From Clostridiales bacterium (GTDB taxonomy: Bacteria > Bacillota > Clostridia > Lachnospirales > Lachnospiraceae), in the NCBI GenBank assembly GCA_022778745.1, contig JALFSR010000101.1, forward strand, positions 1 through 37,584: DNA of 37,584 nt. Direction: 5' to 3'. Position numbers and translations under genes: made by a program. Of this stretch, positions 8,598-17,626 are shown one piece after another (positions within the stretch are counted from its first letter, which is position 1; the number at the start of each line of letters is the position of its first letter). The notes beneath the pieces were generated by a model that ran no database searches, had not been told where the DNA came from, and saw nothing but the letters and a program-made list of their open reading frames with translations.

Positions 8598-9092
8598 TTA
8601 ATCCCAGTATTTTAAGACTATTTCATTCTGTTTTAATGTATTTTTTACATCAATAACACGTTGATTTGAGCTTCCTTTCCACTTGAGCTGTACGTTTCTC
8701 AATTTTTCTACGTATTCGCCATCGACGATCACATCAATCAATGGGATAAATTCTAACTTTTGAATTGCCTCCCACAAAAAGCCCGTATAAAGCCAGATTG
8801 TTTTATCAGGAAATTTATCTTTAATTTCATGGATTAATTTTCCAACTGCTTCTCGATTAAGCGGATATAATGGATCTCCTCCACTAAATGTAATTCCTGA
8901 TATATAGTCTTTTCCAAGCTCTGCAAAGATTTCTTCTTTTGCTGCCTGATCAAATTTCAATCCTCCATGAGCATCCCATGTAATCGGATTTTGACAGCCC
9001 TTACAGCCATGAGAACATCCTGCCACCCAGAGCACAACCCGTAATCCGTCTCCATTTAACATGTCGTCCTTCGTGATATTATGATAACGCAT
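8598..9092 (-). CDS. nrdG: Anaerobic ribonucleotide reductase activating protein (radical SAM)
   Basis: A 164-residue radical S-adenosylmethionine enzyme that installs the glycyl radical on NrdD. The cluster-binding motif CSHGCKGC uses Cys26, Cys30 and Cys33, followed by [10 protein letters not shown], the SAM-binding GGE-like motif. Length is typical. Its ATG lies two bases after the nrdD stop codon, so the two are translationally linked, as expected of partners in one complex. Confidence 0.96.
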   Translation of the reverse strand: MRYHNITKDDMLNGDGLRVVLWVAGCSHGCKGCQNPITWDAHGGLKFDQAAKEEIFAELGKDYISGITFSGGDPLYPLNREAVGKLIHEIKDKFPDKTIWLYTGFLWEAIQKLEFIPLIDVIVDGEYVEKLRNVQLKWKGSSNQRVIDVKNTLKQNEIVLKYWD

Positions 9093-9094
9093 AG

Positions 9095-11230
9095 TTACAT
9101 ACTCTTCCTCTCCGCAATTTCCGCCATTTTTGCGTCGTTTAAACGAGTATCTCCTTTAACACGAGAATAAGACAGATAACCATTCATACGATCAATTTTT
9201 GTCAGATTTCTACTTCCACACTTTGGACATACATCCATCTCTAATTCTTCATGCCCACAATCATCACAATAAGCAAGTGAAAGGTTTACTCCTTCATAAA
9301 GTCCCATGTCCATTGCTCTATGAATCAATGACTTAATTGCTTCTTTATTATAATTAATCGGATATTTTACATATTGAATCTTTCCACCATTCGATAACTC
9401 CCAGAAACGATATTCTAAGTCTTGTTTCTGAATCGGAGTAATATTTTCTGTAACGTGACAATGAAATCCATTGCTTACATATTCACGATCTGATACATTT
9501 TCTACAATACCATATTTTTTACGGAACTGTTGTACTTGAAGTCCGCACAAATTTTCTGCTGGTGTTGCATAAATAGCATAAAGACGTCCATCTTCTTCTT
9601 TAAACTGTTCAATCTTTTTGTTAATATGTTCCAGCACTTCGATTGCAAACGCGCCATCTTCTACAAGAGACTTTCCATTGTATAATTCCTGCAATTCATT
9701 AAAAGCAGTAATACCAAAGGATGCAGTAGCAGTTTTTAATAATGGCTTAATTTTATCATTCATCTTGAGATGACCACCATAGAAACCACCTTCACAATAT
9801 GCAATTGGATTTGTGGAAGCTTTCATCTCTCCTAAATAGCTGTAAGTACGCAGATGCAGTCTGCGGATTAACTCTAAATAATAATCCAACACTTCATAAA
9901 AATCACGATTTTCCTGACGAGATTTTGCAAGAATCATTGGCAAATGCAAGCTTACAACACCGATATTAAAACGACCAACAAATACTGGCCGATCATTTTC
10001 ATCCTTTGGATGCATGCCGCCTTCACGATACCAAGGAGATAAAAATGCACGACATCCCATTGGACTAATAATTTCTCCATATTTTTTATACATAGAAGCA
10101 ATATATCCTTTTCCAGTTAAACTTAACCAGTCTGGATACATCGTCTTAGAAGAACATTCGATTCCAGCTTCAAATACATCTTCCAATGGCTTCCCTGGTC
10201 CATGTAAATTTTCATCATATAAAAATACAATCTTAGGGAATAATACTGGCTTTTTATGACCTTCCTTTCCCTGACCTTTCATACGCACTTCTAACAACTT
10301 CTTTGTAGCAAGCTTTGCAAATCTTCCTGTTCCTGTTCCAGCTGTTACTGTAATAAATGGATAATCGCCTCGACTAGATGCAACAGTATTAAACTTGTAT
10401 TCCCATCCTTGAAATCCTTGTTCAAAATCATATTCAATATCATGCCATGCTTCTTGCTCAGCACGCTCTTTTGGTACTCCAAGTGCCATATATTTTTCAA
10501 TATAATGCGCATAAGATTTTTCTGCATATGGCTCTAAAATTAACTCTGCACTTGGCACAGTAAATCCACCATATTGCTGGCTTGCTGCACTTAATACAAT
10601 GTCACCAATTACGTCAAATGCTACATCTAATGACTTTGGTTCATTATACCAAATATTTCCCATCTCAAATCCGCCTCTCAGCACTTCTGCGACATTGAAC
10701 AGACAACAATTCATTGTATCACGACGTGCTGACATATCATGAATATAAATATAACCTTCTCGTGCTGCCTGCAGTTCTTCAACAGTTAAAAAGAACTTCT
10801 GATATAATGATTTATTTAATTCATTAAAAATCAAGCTTCTCTTTGTTGATACAAGTGCACTATCTGAATTGGAGTTTTCCTTATCTCCAATATACATGAT
10901 GGACTGGCTCTTTTTATATACTTCATCCAGCATACGTACAAAATCTTGTTTATAATTTCGATAATCTCGATAACTTTTTGCAACTGCTGGATTTACTTTC
11001 TCTAAAGCGCCCTCTACCACATTATGCATCTCCGCAATTGGAATTTCTTTGATTCCAAGCTGTTCAATTTTTTCTTCTACAAATTGGCAGATAAACTTTT
11101 CTTCTTTTTCTGTAAACTTTACTAACGCGCGGTATGCTGATTTATTTACCGCAACGATAATTTTTTGCACATCAAACGGTTCTTTCGTTCCATCTTTTTT
11201 TACTACTTTAAAGTCTTTTGAGTGAAACAT
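9095..11230 (-). CDS. nrdD: Anaerobic (class III) ribonucleoside-triphosphate reductase
   Basis: Reduces ribonucleoside triphosphates to deoxy forms without oxygen. At 711 residues it has an N-terminal ATP-cone (about residues 6-95, VVKKDGTKEPFDVQKI) for allosteric control, the barrel with MSARRDTMNCC, a zinc site near the C-terminus (CDDCGHEELEMDVCPKCG) and the glycyl-radical loop NGYLSYSR, Gly about 684. An upstream GTG at 11236 is only three bases from the AGGAGG; ATG 11230 has nine-base spacing and is preferred. Regulation is written upstream: a pair of candidate NrdR boxes, two possible promoters and an attenuator-like leader. nrdG follows two bases after its stop. Confidence 0.97.
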   Translation of the reverse strand: MFHSKDFKVVKKDGTKEPFDVQKIIVAVNKSAYRALVKFTEKEEKFICQFVEEKIEQLGIKEIPIAEMHNVVEGALEKVNPAVAKSYRDYRNYKQDFVRMLDEVYKKSQSIMYIGDKENSNSDSALVSTKRSLIFNELNKSLYQKFFLTVEELQAAREGYIYIHDMSARRDTMNCCLFNVAEVLRGGFEMGNIWYNEPKSLDVAFDVIGDIVLSAASQQYGGFTVPSAELILEPYAEKSYAHYIEKYMALGVPKERAEQEAWHDIEYDFEQGFQGWEYKFNTVASSRGDYPFITVTAGTGTGRFAKLATKKLLEVRMKGQGKEGHKKPVLFPKIVFLYDENLHGPGKPLEDVFEAGIECSSKTMYPDWLSLTGKGYIASMYKKYGEIISPMGCRAFLSPWYREGGMHPKDENDRPVFVGRFNIGVVSLHLPMILAKSRQENRDFYEVLDYYLELIRRLHLRTYSYLGEMKASTNPIAYCEGGFYGGHLKMNDKIKPLLKTATASFGITAFNELQELYNGKSLVEDGAFAIEVLEHINKKIEQFKEEDGRLYAIYATPAENLCGLQVQQFRKKYGIVENVSDREYVSNGFHCHVTENITPIQKQDLEYRFWELSNGGKIQYVKYPINYNKEAIKSLIHRAMDMGLYEGVNLSLAYCDDCGHEELEMDVCPKCGSRNLTKIDRMNGYLSYSRVKGDTRLNDAKMAEIAERKSM

Positions 11231-11304
11231 GGGCACTTTCCTCCTTTATTTTTGTCCATCTCTTGATTATTACTATGGTCACAGCACATACTATTAACCA
11301 AATA

Positions 11305-11403
11305 TTAAACGGAACCTGCCTCTATGATTCCTACATAAAAACCGCCACACATAATAGTTGTGGCAGCTTTTTTTACAGATAAAAGCTGCCACATATAAAC
11401 CAT
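11305..11403 (-). CDS. Possible 32-codon leader peptide ahead of nrdD
   Basis: An open frame from ATG 11403 to TAA 11305 (begins MVYMWQLLSVKK). AAAGG stands eight bases before the ATG. The frame runs through all the competing hairpins of the leader, so translation could influence them. It has no recognisable homology and is offered only as a candidate regulatory peptide. Confidence 0.3.
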   Translation of the reverse strand: MVYMWQLLSVKKAATTIMCGGFYVGIIEAGSV

Positions 11404-11412
11404 CGTGACAGC
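11337..11412 (-). promoter_or_regulatory. Attenuator-like alternative hairpins in the nrdD leader
   Basis: Four segments of the leader RNA can pair in exclusive ways. Segment 1 (11412-11405, GCUGUCAC) pairs with segment 2 (GUGGCAGC). Segment 2 (11393-11381) also pairs with segment 3 (11371-11359) in a perfect 13-bp stem. Segment 3 also pairs with segment 4 (11349-11337, UGUGGCGG then U-run) to make an intrinsic terminator with two wobbles. This 1:2 + 3:4 versus 2:3 arrangement is the classical layout of an attenuator or riboswitch expression platform. The signal sensed is unknown. Confidence 0.55.
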
Positions 11413-11447
11413 CTTTGTCTCTCAATACGTATGGCTTACGTTACATT

Positions 11448-11476
11448 ATGATAACATGCGCATCTTTCTATGTCAA
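11448..11476 (-). promoter_or_regulatory. nrdD proximal promoter
   Basis: On the minus strand, consensus TTGACA (11471-11476), 17-bp spacer, TATCAT (11448-11453). Transcription would begin near 11441 and include the attenuator-like leader. Confidence 0.7.
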
Positions 11477-11485
11477 TATCTTTTT

Positions 11486-11532
11486 CCACATTATATAGTT
11501 GTAAATTTTGATTTGACCACTATATTCTGTGT
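11486..11532 (-). promoter_or_regulatory. Two candidate NrdR boxes
   Basis: Two 16-bp sites resemble the NrdR box ACACWATATATWGTGT: CCACATTATATAGTTG (11486-11501) and CCACTATATTCTGTGT (11517-11532). Their starts are 31 bp apart, three helical turns, the spacing known for NrdR pairs. They also overlap a second possible promoter (TGGTCA 11514-11519, 18-bp spacer, TATAAT 11490-11495 on the minus strand), which fits repression of nrdDG by NrdR when dATP is plentiful. Confidence 0.65.
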
Positions 11533-11690
11533 TTTGGCTCAATAATCGAACTATCTGATTTTCTTTTTTTTACTACTGTTTGGGAATTTTTTACAGCCAT
11601 CTTCACTCAATTTTGTACTCCAATAAATACAAAAAAAATTATAAAATTAGATAAATTCTACATCTTATATTTTTTATTTTACAACACAAG
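11533..11690. other. Rest of the nrdD-hflC intergenic region
   Basis: AT-rich DNA between the NrdR boxes and the 3' end of hflC. I see no reading frame and no convincing terminator for the hflK-hflC transcript. Confidence 0.5.
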
Positions 11691-12563
11691 TTATTCTATC
11701 CCCATAAAAATTTGTGCTAACGGAGAATCTTTTGAAAGGATTAATGTTTTATTTCCATCTTTCAATGACAGCTTCGCTGCATCCAGCGAACGAACAAATT
11801 CATAAAAGCTGCGTCTGTCTGCATCGCCATAGGCATTGGCAAGAATTCTCATATATTCTCCTTCTGCCTCTGCTGTAATTTGCGCAGCCTCTGCTTTTGC
11901 ATTAGAGAGCATAATAGATACTTCCTTATCCGTTGTATTTTTCTTTACTGTCGCTTCTGAATCTCCTTCTGCTTTGTATTGTGCTGCAATTTTATTTCGC
12001 TCTGAAATCATTCGCTCATAAACAGCATTTTTATTGTCCGATGGCAAATCTAATTGTTTTGTTTCTACTGATAGCAAAGAAATACCATATTGATCCATCG
12101 TAGCACCAATATTTTTCATAATTGCTTCGGTCAGTTCTCCATCTCTTCCACTAATTACTTCTGTCTGACTAAGACTGCTTATTACGTTTTTAATGGAGTT
12201 ATATACAACCGTGTTAATACGGCTTTCTGCATTACTAATTGAAGAATTTAACGTCTGAGCAAATTTTAACGGATCAATGATCTTCCAAAGTACATAACTA
12301 TCTGCAATCATTGTCTTTTTGTCTTTTGTAATAACATCCGATGCGGATAAATCATATAATAAAATCTGCTTTGGCAATGTGTCAATTTCTTCTACAAAAG
12401 GCATTTTAAATCCAATTCCTGGCTCGGAAACGACACGATCTACCTTTCCGAACTGGCGAATTAAACGATATTCATTTTCCTCAGTCACAAAAACCGATGA
12501 AAATATTGCTGTCATTACGACAATTGCTGCGACAACTACACCCACTTTTCCTATTCGTTTCAT
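11691..12563 (-). CDS. hflC: HflC, SPFH/band 7 membrane protein
   Basis: A 290-residue band 7 protein. One N-terminal membrane segment (about residues 7-25, VGVVVAAIVVMTAIFSSVF) is followed by an SPFH domain (EENEYRLIRQFGKVDRV onward) and a helical, alanine-rich coiled region (KAEAAQITAEAEGEYMRIL). HflC forms with HflK a large periplasm-side or outer-face cage that regulates the FtsH membrane protease. Its ATG overlaps the hflK stop by four bases. FtsH is not in this window. The residues after the coil (SFYEFVRSLDA) are typical of HflC. Confidence 0.93.
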   Translation of the reverse strand: MKRIGKVGVVVAAIVVMTAIFSSVFVTEENEYRLIRQFGKVDRVVSEPGIGFKMPFVEEIDTLPKQILLYDLSASDVITKDKKTMIADSYVLWKIIDPLKFAQTLNSSISNAESRINTVVYNSIKNVISSLSQTEVISGRDGELTEAIMKNIGATMDQYGISLLSVETKQLDLPSDNKNAVYERMISERNKIAAQYKAEGDSEATVKKNTTDKEVSIMLSNAKAEAAQITAEAEGEYMRILANAYGDADRRSFYEFVRSLDAAKLSLKDGNKTLILSKDSPLAQIFMGIE

Positions 12564-13669
12564 CCCTCGCCACCTTCTTTCTTTGATGCATCTTCTTCAC
12601 TTGACGAATTCTGTTTTTCCGTATTATTTGAACTACTTGCTGCCTGTTTATCTGAATTATACAAAGAATCTAATGGCAGTAACGTCGTCATATTTCCATT
12701 ACTTCCGTCAATAATCACTTTTAAATCTGGAAGAAGTTCTTCCATTGTCTCATAAAACAATCTCTTTTTTGTCACTTCTGGATTTTTTATGTATTCTTCA
12801 TACATTGCATTAAACTTCGCTACTTCTGCATTTGCTTCATTAATACGTGCCTGCTTTGCAGACTCTGCTTCCTGCTTAATTTTATCTACTTGTGCCTGTG
12901 CCTGTGGCATTTTTTCATTCTGATACTTTTCAGCATTGTTTAATGCCGTCTCTTTTCCTTGTTTTGCCGTTTCCACTGCCTTAAATGCCTCCATTACTTC
13001 TTGTGTCGGAGGTTCTGAATCTTGAATTGTAATATTGACAAGTGAAAGTCCAATATCATGCAGTTCTAACTGATTCAATATCATATCTTTAATTTTATTC
13101 TGAATTTCATTTTTTCCTGTCGTCAGTACACTATCTACATCATAGCTTCCAATTACATTACGAATACAGCTTTGTGCAATATTTTTTAATATAGTAACAG
13201 GATCTTTGGAAGCATAAACTGCTTTTACTGGATCGGATACTTTATATTCTACAAAGAAATCTACATTTACAAAATTATAATCTGATGTAATCATCAATGA
13301 TTCTGATTCCACAGTATTTCCATTTGTTGCAATTGGATTTCCATCTTCATCATAAAAAACTTCATACTCTTCTTCCTCTCCATCGGTACGATATCCGATT
13401 GGAAATCCTTGAATTGTCGTATCAACAAGTTTTACTTTCTGAATAAATGGAATTTTAAAATGCAATCCTGGCTGTACCACTGCTTTTGGAATTCCAAGTG
13501 TCGTAATTACCGCCTGCTGCTGCTCGTTTATTGTATAAGTACCTTCGCCTGCAAAAATTCCGACTGCTGCAACAATAATTACTCCAATTCCAATCCATTT
13601 TACCTTTTTCCCTAATCGTCTTATGTTAGTTTCTACTTGCTCTTTTTTATTGTTCCAATTCTCGTTCAA
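12560..13669 (-). CDS. hflK: HflK, SPFH/band 7 membrane protein
   Basis: A 369-residue partner of HflC. It has a short basic cytoplasmic N-terminus, one membrane segment (about 25-42, WIGIGVIIVAAVGIF), the SPFH domain (YTINEQQQAVITTLG), a long coiled region rich in Gln, Ala and Glu, and a low-complexity Ser/Asn/Lys/Glu tail after residue 340. Translation appears to start at TTG 13669, since AGGAGG lies seven bases upstream and no ATG is near. An acidic insert (DGEEEEYEVFYDEDGNP) lies inside the SPFH domain. It follows the 86-residue protein gene by 13 bp and overlaps hflC. Confidence 0.93.
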   Translation of the reverse strand: MNENWNNKKEQVETNIRRLGKKVKWIGIGVIIVAAVGIFAGEGTYTINEQQQAVITTLGIPKAVVQPGLHFKIPFIQKVKLVDTTIQGFPIGYRTDGEEEEYEVFYDEDGNPIATNGNTVESESLMITSDYNFVNVDFFVEYKVSDPVKAVYASKDPVTILKNIAQSCIRNVIGSYDVDSVLTTGKNEIQNKIKDMILNQLELHDIGLSLVNITIQDSEPPTQEVMEAFKAVETAKQGKETALNNAEKYQNEKMPQAQAQVDKIKQEAESAKQARINEANAEVAKFNAMYEEYIKNPEVTKKRLFYETMEELLPDLKVIIDGSNGNMTTLLPLDSLYNSDKQAASSSNNTEKQNSSSEEDASKKEGGEG

Positions 13670-13682
13670 CGTTTTCCTCCTT

Positions 13683-13943
13683 TTAATAACGTTCTTTTAG
13701 GAAATTAGAGACATTTGTATGATTATAATGTTCCATTTTCTTTGAATATTCCGCTAATTGTCTCTTATATTTTTTATATTCCTTTTGACTCAGATCATTG
13801 GATTTCTTTTTTTGTTCCATTAACTGCTCTGCTTCCCGATACGCAGCAATCGCCAAATCTTTATAATTATTTTCCAAATTCATCTGAAGCTCCCAGAATA
13901 CCCTTTCCAATTCTTTATCCGCCTTCTTTTTAAACAACCACAT
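13683..13943 (-). CDS. Small charged helical protein of unknown function
   Basis: An 86-residue soluble protein, mostly predicted helix, with heptad-like spacing and many Lys/Glu (KEYKKYKRQLAEYSKKMEHY). I do not recognise a family. It has a strong ribosome binding site (GGGGGG, seven bases before the ATG) and lies 13 bp upstream of hflK in the same direction, so it is probably cotranscribed with hflK-hflC and may act with that complex. Confidence 0.75.
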   Translation of the reverse strand: MWLFKKKADKELERVFWELQMNLENNYKDLAIAAYREAEQLMEQKKKSNDLSQKEYKKYKRQLAEYSKKMEHYNHTNVSNFLKERY

Positions 13944-14052
13944 AGTAGTTCCCCCCTATAAGCAGTACAATTACTGCTTACTTTACCTTATTTTTGTACA
14001 TCAAAAAATAACTTTTATTTAACAAACATTTTTGATTATTGCTTTTGATAAA

Positions 14053-14128
14053 ACAATAGGGCGCATAGACGCCCTTTGTTCCTATTATCTGCAAACCAAC
14101 GAAGCATATATCGTATCTCATTTGGTTT
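14053..14128. terminator. Two palindromes downstream of glyA
   Basis: Next to the glyA stop, AAACCAA (14093-14099) pairs with TTGGTTT (14122-14128). A second hairpin, AGGGCG/CGCCCT near 14058-14075, follows in the direction of glyA transcription and is trailed by TATTGTTTTA. The first resembles the terminator after pyrB (29 of 39 bases). Together they likely end the glyA transcript. Confidence 0.6.
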
Positions 14129-14129
14129 A

Positions 14130-15371
14130 TTATTCATACAATGGATATTTATCTGTCAAAGTCTTTACTAAAGCCATTGCTTTTTCTTTATTTGCTTCTA
14201 CATCATTTACAACAAGTGCAATTGCTTCTGCGATTACATCCATATCTTCTTCTACCATGCCGCGAGTCGTAACTGCTGCTGTTCCAAGACGGATACCACT
14301 TGTTACAAATGGAGATGTTGGATCATTTGGAATTGTATTTTTATTACATGTAATGTTAGCAACATCTAAAATATGCTCTGCCTGCTTTCCTGTAATTCCT
14401 TTATTTAATAAGTTAACCAACATCAAATGATTGTCAGTTCCTCCAGATACTAAATTAAAGCCTCTGCTTGTGAGTCCCTTTGCTAATGCCTGTGCATTAT
14501 CAATAATCTGCTGTGCATATACTTTGAAAAACGGATCTAATGCTTCTTTGAAGCAAACTGCTTTTGCTGCAATTACATGCATCAGAGGACCACCCTGAAT
14601 ACCAGGGAAAATCGCTTTATTAAAGTTATACTTTTTGTTCACTGCTTCACTAGAAAGAATCATACCGCCTCTTGGTCCACGCAGCGTCTTATGTGTCGTT
14701 GTTGTTGTGACATCGGCATATGGAATTGGACTCATATGCTTTCCTGCTGCAACTAAACCAGCGATATGTGCCATATCTACCATCAAGACAGCTCCAACTT
14801 CATCTGCGATTTCACGGAATTTCTTGAAATCAATCGCTCTTGCATATGCACTTGCACCTGCTACAATGAGCTTTGGCTTGCACTCTAATGCAATTTTGCG
14901 TACTTCATCATAATCGATAAATCCATCTGCATTTACTCCATAAGGAACTGCATGAAAATATTTACCAGACATATTTACTGGGCTTCCGTGTGTGAGATGA
15001 CCTCCCTGATCAAGATTCATTCCCATAAATGTATCACCTGGTTGCATAACAGCAAAAAATACTGCCATATTTGCCTGTGCACCAGAATGTGGCTGAACAT
15101 TTGCATACTCACAGCCAAACAGCTTCTTTGCACGTTCTCTTGCCAAATCTTCTACAATATCTACATATTCGCATCCGCCATAATAACGTTTTCCAGGATA
15201 ACCTTCTGCATATTTATTTGTCAAAGGACTTCCCATCGCAGCCATAACAGCTTTGCTGACTAAATTCTCAGATGCAATTAATTCAATATGATCTCTCTGT
15301 CTTCCCAGTTCCTGATCCATCGCCTTTGCAAGATCTGGATCAAACTGCAACACTTCATCAAATGCGTACAT
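14130..15371 (-). CDS. glyA: Serine hydroxymethyltransferase
   Basis: A cytoplasmic PLP enzyme that moves the serine hydroxymethyl group to tetrahydrofolate, giving glycine and 5,10-methylene-THF. The 413-residue length is standard. Visible motifs are [15 protein letters not shown] near residue 31, the substrate loop [13 protein letters not shown], and the PLP lysine in [15 protein letters not shown] near residue 228. GGAGGG is well spaced from the ATG. It lies downstream of the fchA-folD-ygiQ cluster on the same strand but has its own promoter and a 200-nt leader containing a palindromic element. Confidence 0.97.
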   Translation of the reverse strand: MYAFDEVLQFDPDLAKAMDQELGRQRDHIELIASENLVSKAVMAAMGSPLTNKYAEGYPGKRYYGGCEYVDIVEDLARERAKKLFGCEYANVQPHSGAQANMAVFFAVMQPGDTFMGMNLDQGGHLTHGSPVNMSGKYFHAVPYGVNADGFIDYDEVRKIALECKPKLIVAGASAYARAIDFKKFREIADEVGAVLMVDMAHIAGLVAAGKHMSPIPYADVTTTTTHKTLRGPRGGMILSSEAVNKKYNFNKAIFPGIQGGPLMHVIAAKAVCFKEALDPFFKVYAQQIIDNAQALAKGLTSRGFNLVSGGTDNHLMLVNLLNKGITGKQAEHILDVANITCNKNTIPNDPTSPFVTSGIRLGTAAVTTRGMVEEDMDVIAEAIALVVNDVEANKEKAMALVKTLTDKYPLYE

Positions 15372-15415
15372 AATGTACCCTCCTTATTAATACGAAATTG
15401 GGTGTTAATTGAGTT

Positions 15416-15537
15416 TGAACGCAGAACGAGCAGTCCCCCACTTCAAGTGTGCAGAACACGAAGTGGGGGAAAGAAATGCTTGCATCAAGCGAACATAAAA
15501 AACTCCACTTGACATACAGCAAAGTTGTCTGCGTTCA
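15416..15537. repeat. 122-bp palindromic element in the glyA leader
   Basis: TGAACGCAGA (15416-15425) and TCTGCGTTCA (15528-15537) are perfect 10-bp terminal inverted repeats. Inside, CCCCCACTTC (15435-15444) and GAAGTGGGGG (15460-15469) form a 10-bp hairpin. The part at 15418-15466 matches 40 of 49 bases of the palindrome at 4580-4628 in the other orientation. It could be a small mobile repeat that landed in the leader, or a regulatory structure. Confidence 0.55.
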
Positions 15538-15580
15538 TGAGGAAGTAATGAAGCGGATTCCTAACGTCCGCTTTGTTTTT

Positions 15581-15609
15581 AGTATAGCACAGTCCTACAT
15601 TAAAGTCCA
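15581..15609 (-). promoter_or_regulatory. glyA promoter
   Basis: On the minus strand: TGGACT (15604-15609), 17-bp spacer, TATACT (15581-15586). Start near 15574; leader about 200 nt. Between this promoter and the ygiQ stop (15671) I see no terminator, so read-through from the upstream operon is possible. Confidence 0.6.
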
Positions 15610-15670
15610 GTAGATGACTAAAATTTCCTACAAAAGCTAAATTCCTATTTATTTTAAATTTTAATCTAAC

Positions 15671-17614
15671 CTATGATTTCTTTTTGTGAGTATTCCGAAT
15701 TGTTTTCTTTTTCTGTTTTTTCTGTCCTTGTTGTGCAAAAACCTGAGTCTTAACCTCTCTTATTTGTCCTTGTTGTCTTCTGTTTTGCCCTCTCTCCTCA
15801 CGTTCTGACGCAAGACGTCTTGGACGAATCAGGCAGTGAAAATCAAAACCTATCAAATCCTCTCTATGTGCCTTTTTCAGCGCCTCTTCGACTAAATCAT
15901 ATAATTTAGGATTTCGATATTGGATCAGTGCACGCTGCATTGCCTTTTCATGCGGATTAATCGGAACATAGACTGGCTCCATCGTTCTAGGATCTACTCC
16001 TGTATAATACATGCAAGTAGAGATCGTAGAAGGTGTCGGATAAAAATCCTGTACTTGTTCTGGCATATACCCAAGATCTCTCAAATATTCTGCAAGCTCA
16101 ACCGCTTCTTTTAACGAAGATCCTGGATGCGATGACATCAAATATGGAACAAGATACTGTTTGAGTCCTTCTTTTTCATTGATCTTCTTATACTTATCAG
16201 AAAACCTTTTATATACTGAATTTTCTGGCTTTCCCATCCGTTTTAATACTGCATCTGCAACATGTTCTGGCGCAACCTTGAGCTGTCCGCTTACATGATA
16301 CTGGCAAAGTTCTCTTAAAAAGGTATCATCTTTATCTGCCATAACATAATCAAAACGAATGCCCGAACGAATAAATACTTTTTTTACCTTTGGAATCTTA
16401 CGCAGTTTTCTAAGCAGACTTAAATAGTCTCTATGATCTACAACTAAATTTTTACATAGTTTTGGAAACAGACATTGCCGATTTACACATGCCCCATGTG
16501 TAAACTGTTTATCACAGGCTGGGCGGCGAAAATTCGCTGTCGGTCCTCCCACATCATGGATATATCCTTTAAACTCAGGATCTTCTGTCATTTTTTTTGC
16601 TTCTTCTATAATAGACTCATGGCTGCGCACTTGAATAATACGTCCTTGATGGAATGTCAATGCGCAAAAACTGCATCCTCCAAAACATCCTCGATTGCTG
16701 ATTAAACTAAACTTTACTTCAGAAATCGCTGGAATACCGCCGTCTTTTTCATATGACGGATGATATGTTCTCTCATACGGAAGTGCATACACATCATCCA
16801 TCTCCTGCATAGATAATGGCTTTGACGGTGGATTCTGCACGACATACAAATGCTCTCCATATGGCTCTGCAAGACGCTTTGCAGAAAATGCATCAGTATT
16901 GCAATATTGTGTATAAAAACTTTTTGCATAGTTCATTTTATCTGCAAGCAAGTCTTCATATGACGGAAGCATAACTGCATCATACACCATATCCATTGAT
17001 TTTGTTTTAAATACCGTTCCATCAACAAAGGTAATATCTTTTATATCAATACCTGCCTGCAGTGCGTCTGCAATCTCTACAATCGACCGTTCTCCCATTC
17101 CATAAGAAATCAAATCAGCCTGAGAATCAAGCAGAATTGAGCGTTTTAACCGATTTGACCAATAATCGTAATGTGCCATTCTTCGCAGACTTGCCTCGAT
17201 TCCTCCAATAATAATTGGACAATCTTTATAAACACGGCGGATATAATTGCAATAAACGACTACTGCATAGTCAGGACGCTTTCCAATGACACCTCCTGGC
17301 GTATAGGCATCTGTCTGGCGACGCTTTTTTGAGACAGAATAATGATTCACCATTGAATCCATATTTCCACCGGATACAAGAAACCCTAAGCGTGGACGTC
17401 CAAACTCACGAATCGCATTCTCGTCTTTCCAATCTGGCTGCGGCAATATCGCCACACGATATCCATGTGCCTCAAGCACTCTGCTAATAATCGCATGTCC
17501 AAACGACGGGTGATCGACATATGCATCACCTGTTATATAAACAAAATCAACCGCATCCCAACCTCGTTTTCGCATTTCCTCTCGATTAATCGGCAAAAAA
17601 CCATTATGACTCAT
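15671..17614 (-). CDS. YgiQ-family radical SAM protein
   Basis: A 647-residue protein of the UPF0313/YgiQ family. The radical SAM cluster motif is Cys310, Cys314, Cys317 ([10 protein letters not shown]). The N-terminal half carries the family's [20 protein letters not shown] and [16 protein letters not shown] segments, and the C-terminus ends in a basic Gln/Lys-rich tail ([10 protein letters not shown]). The reaction is not established for the family. It starts 12 bp after folD and is the last gene of the citrate synthase-HAD-fchA-folD unit. I use no gene symbol because the function is unknown. Confidence 0.9.
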   Translation of the reverse strand: MSHNGFLPINREEMRKRGWDAVDFVYITGDAYVDHPSFGHAIISRVLEAHGYRVAILPQPDWKDENAIREFGRPRLGFLVSGGNMDSMVNHYSVSKKRRQTDAYTPGGVIGKRPDYAVVVYCNYIRRVYKDCPIIIGGIEASLRRMAHYDYWSNRLKRSILLDSQADLISYGMGERSIVEIADALQAGIDIKDITFVDGTVFKTKSMDMVYDAVMLPSYEDLLADKMNYAKSFYTQYCNTDAFSAKRLAEPYGEHLYVVQNPPSKPLSMQEMDDVYALPYERTYHPSYEKDGGIPAISEVKFSLISNRGCFGGCSFCALTFHQGRIIQVRSHESIIEEAKKMTEDPEFKGYIHDVGGPTANFRRPACDKQFTHGACVNRQCLFPKLCKNLVVDHRDYLSLLRKLRKIPKVKKVFIRSGIRFDYVMADKDDTFLRELCQYHVSGQLKVAPEHVADAVLKRMGKPENSVYKRFSDKYKKINEKEGLKQYLVPYLMSSHPGSSLKEAVELAEYLRDLGYMPEQVQDFYPTPSTISTCMYYTGVDPRTMEPVYVPINPHEKAMQRALIQYRNPKLYDLVEEALKKAHREDLIGFDFHCLIRPRRLASEREERGQNRRQQGQIREVKTQVFAQQGQKKQKKKTIRNTHKKKS

Positions 17615-17626
17615 AATGTTCCTCTC

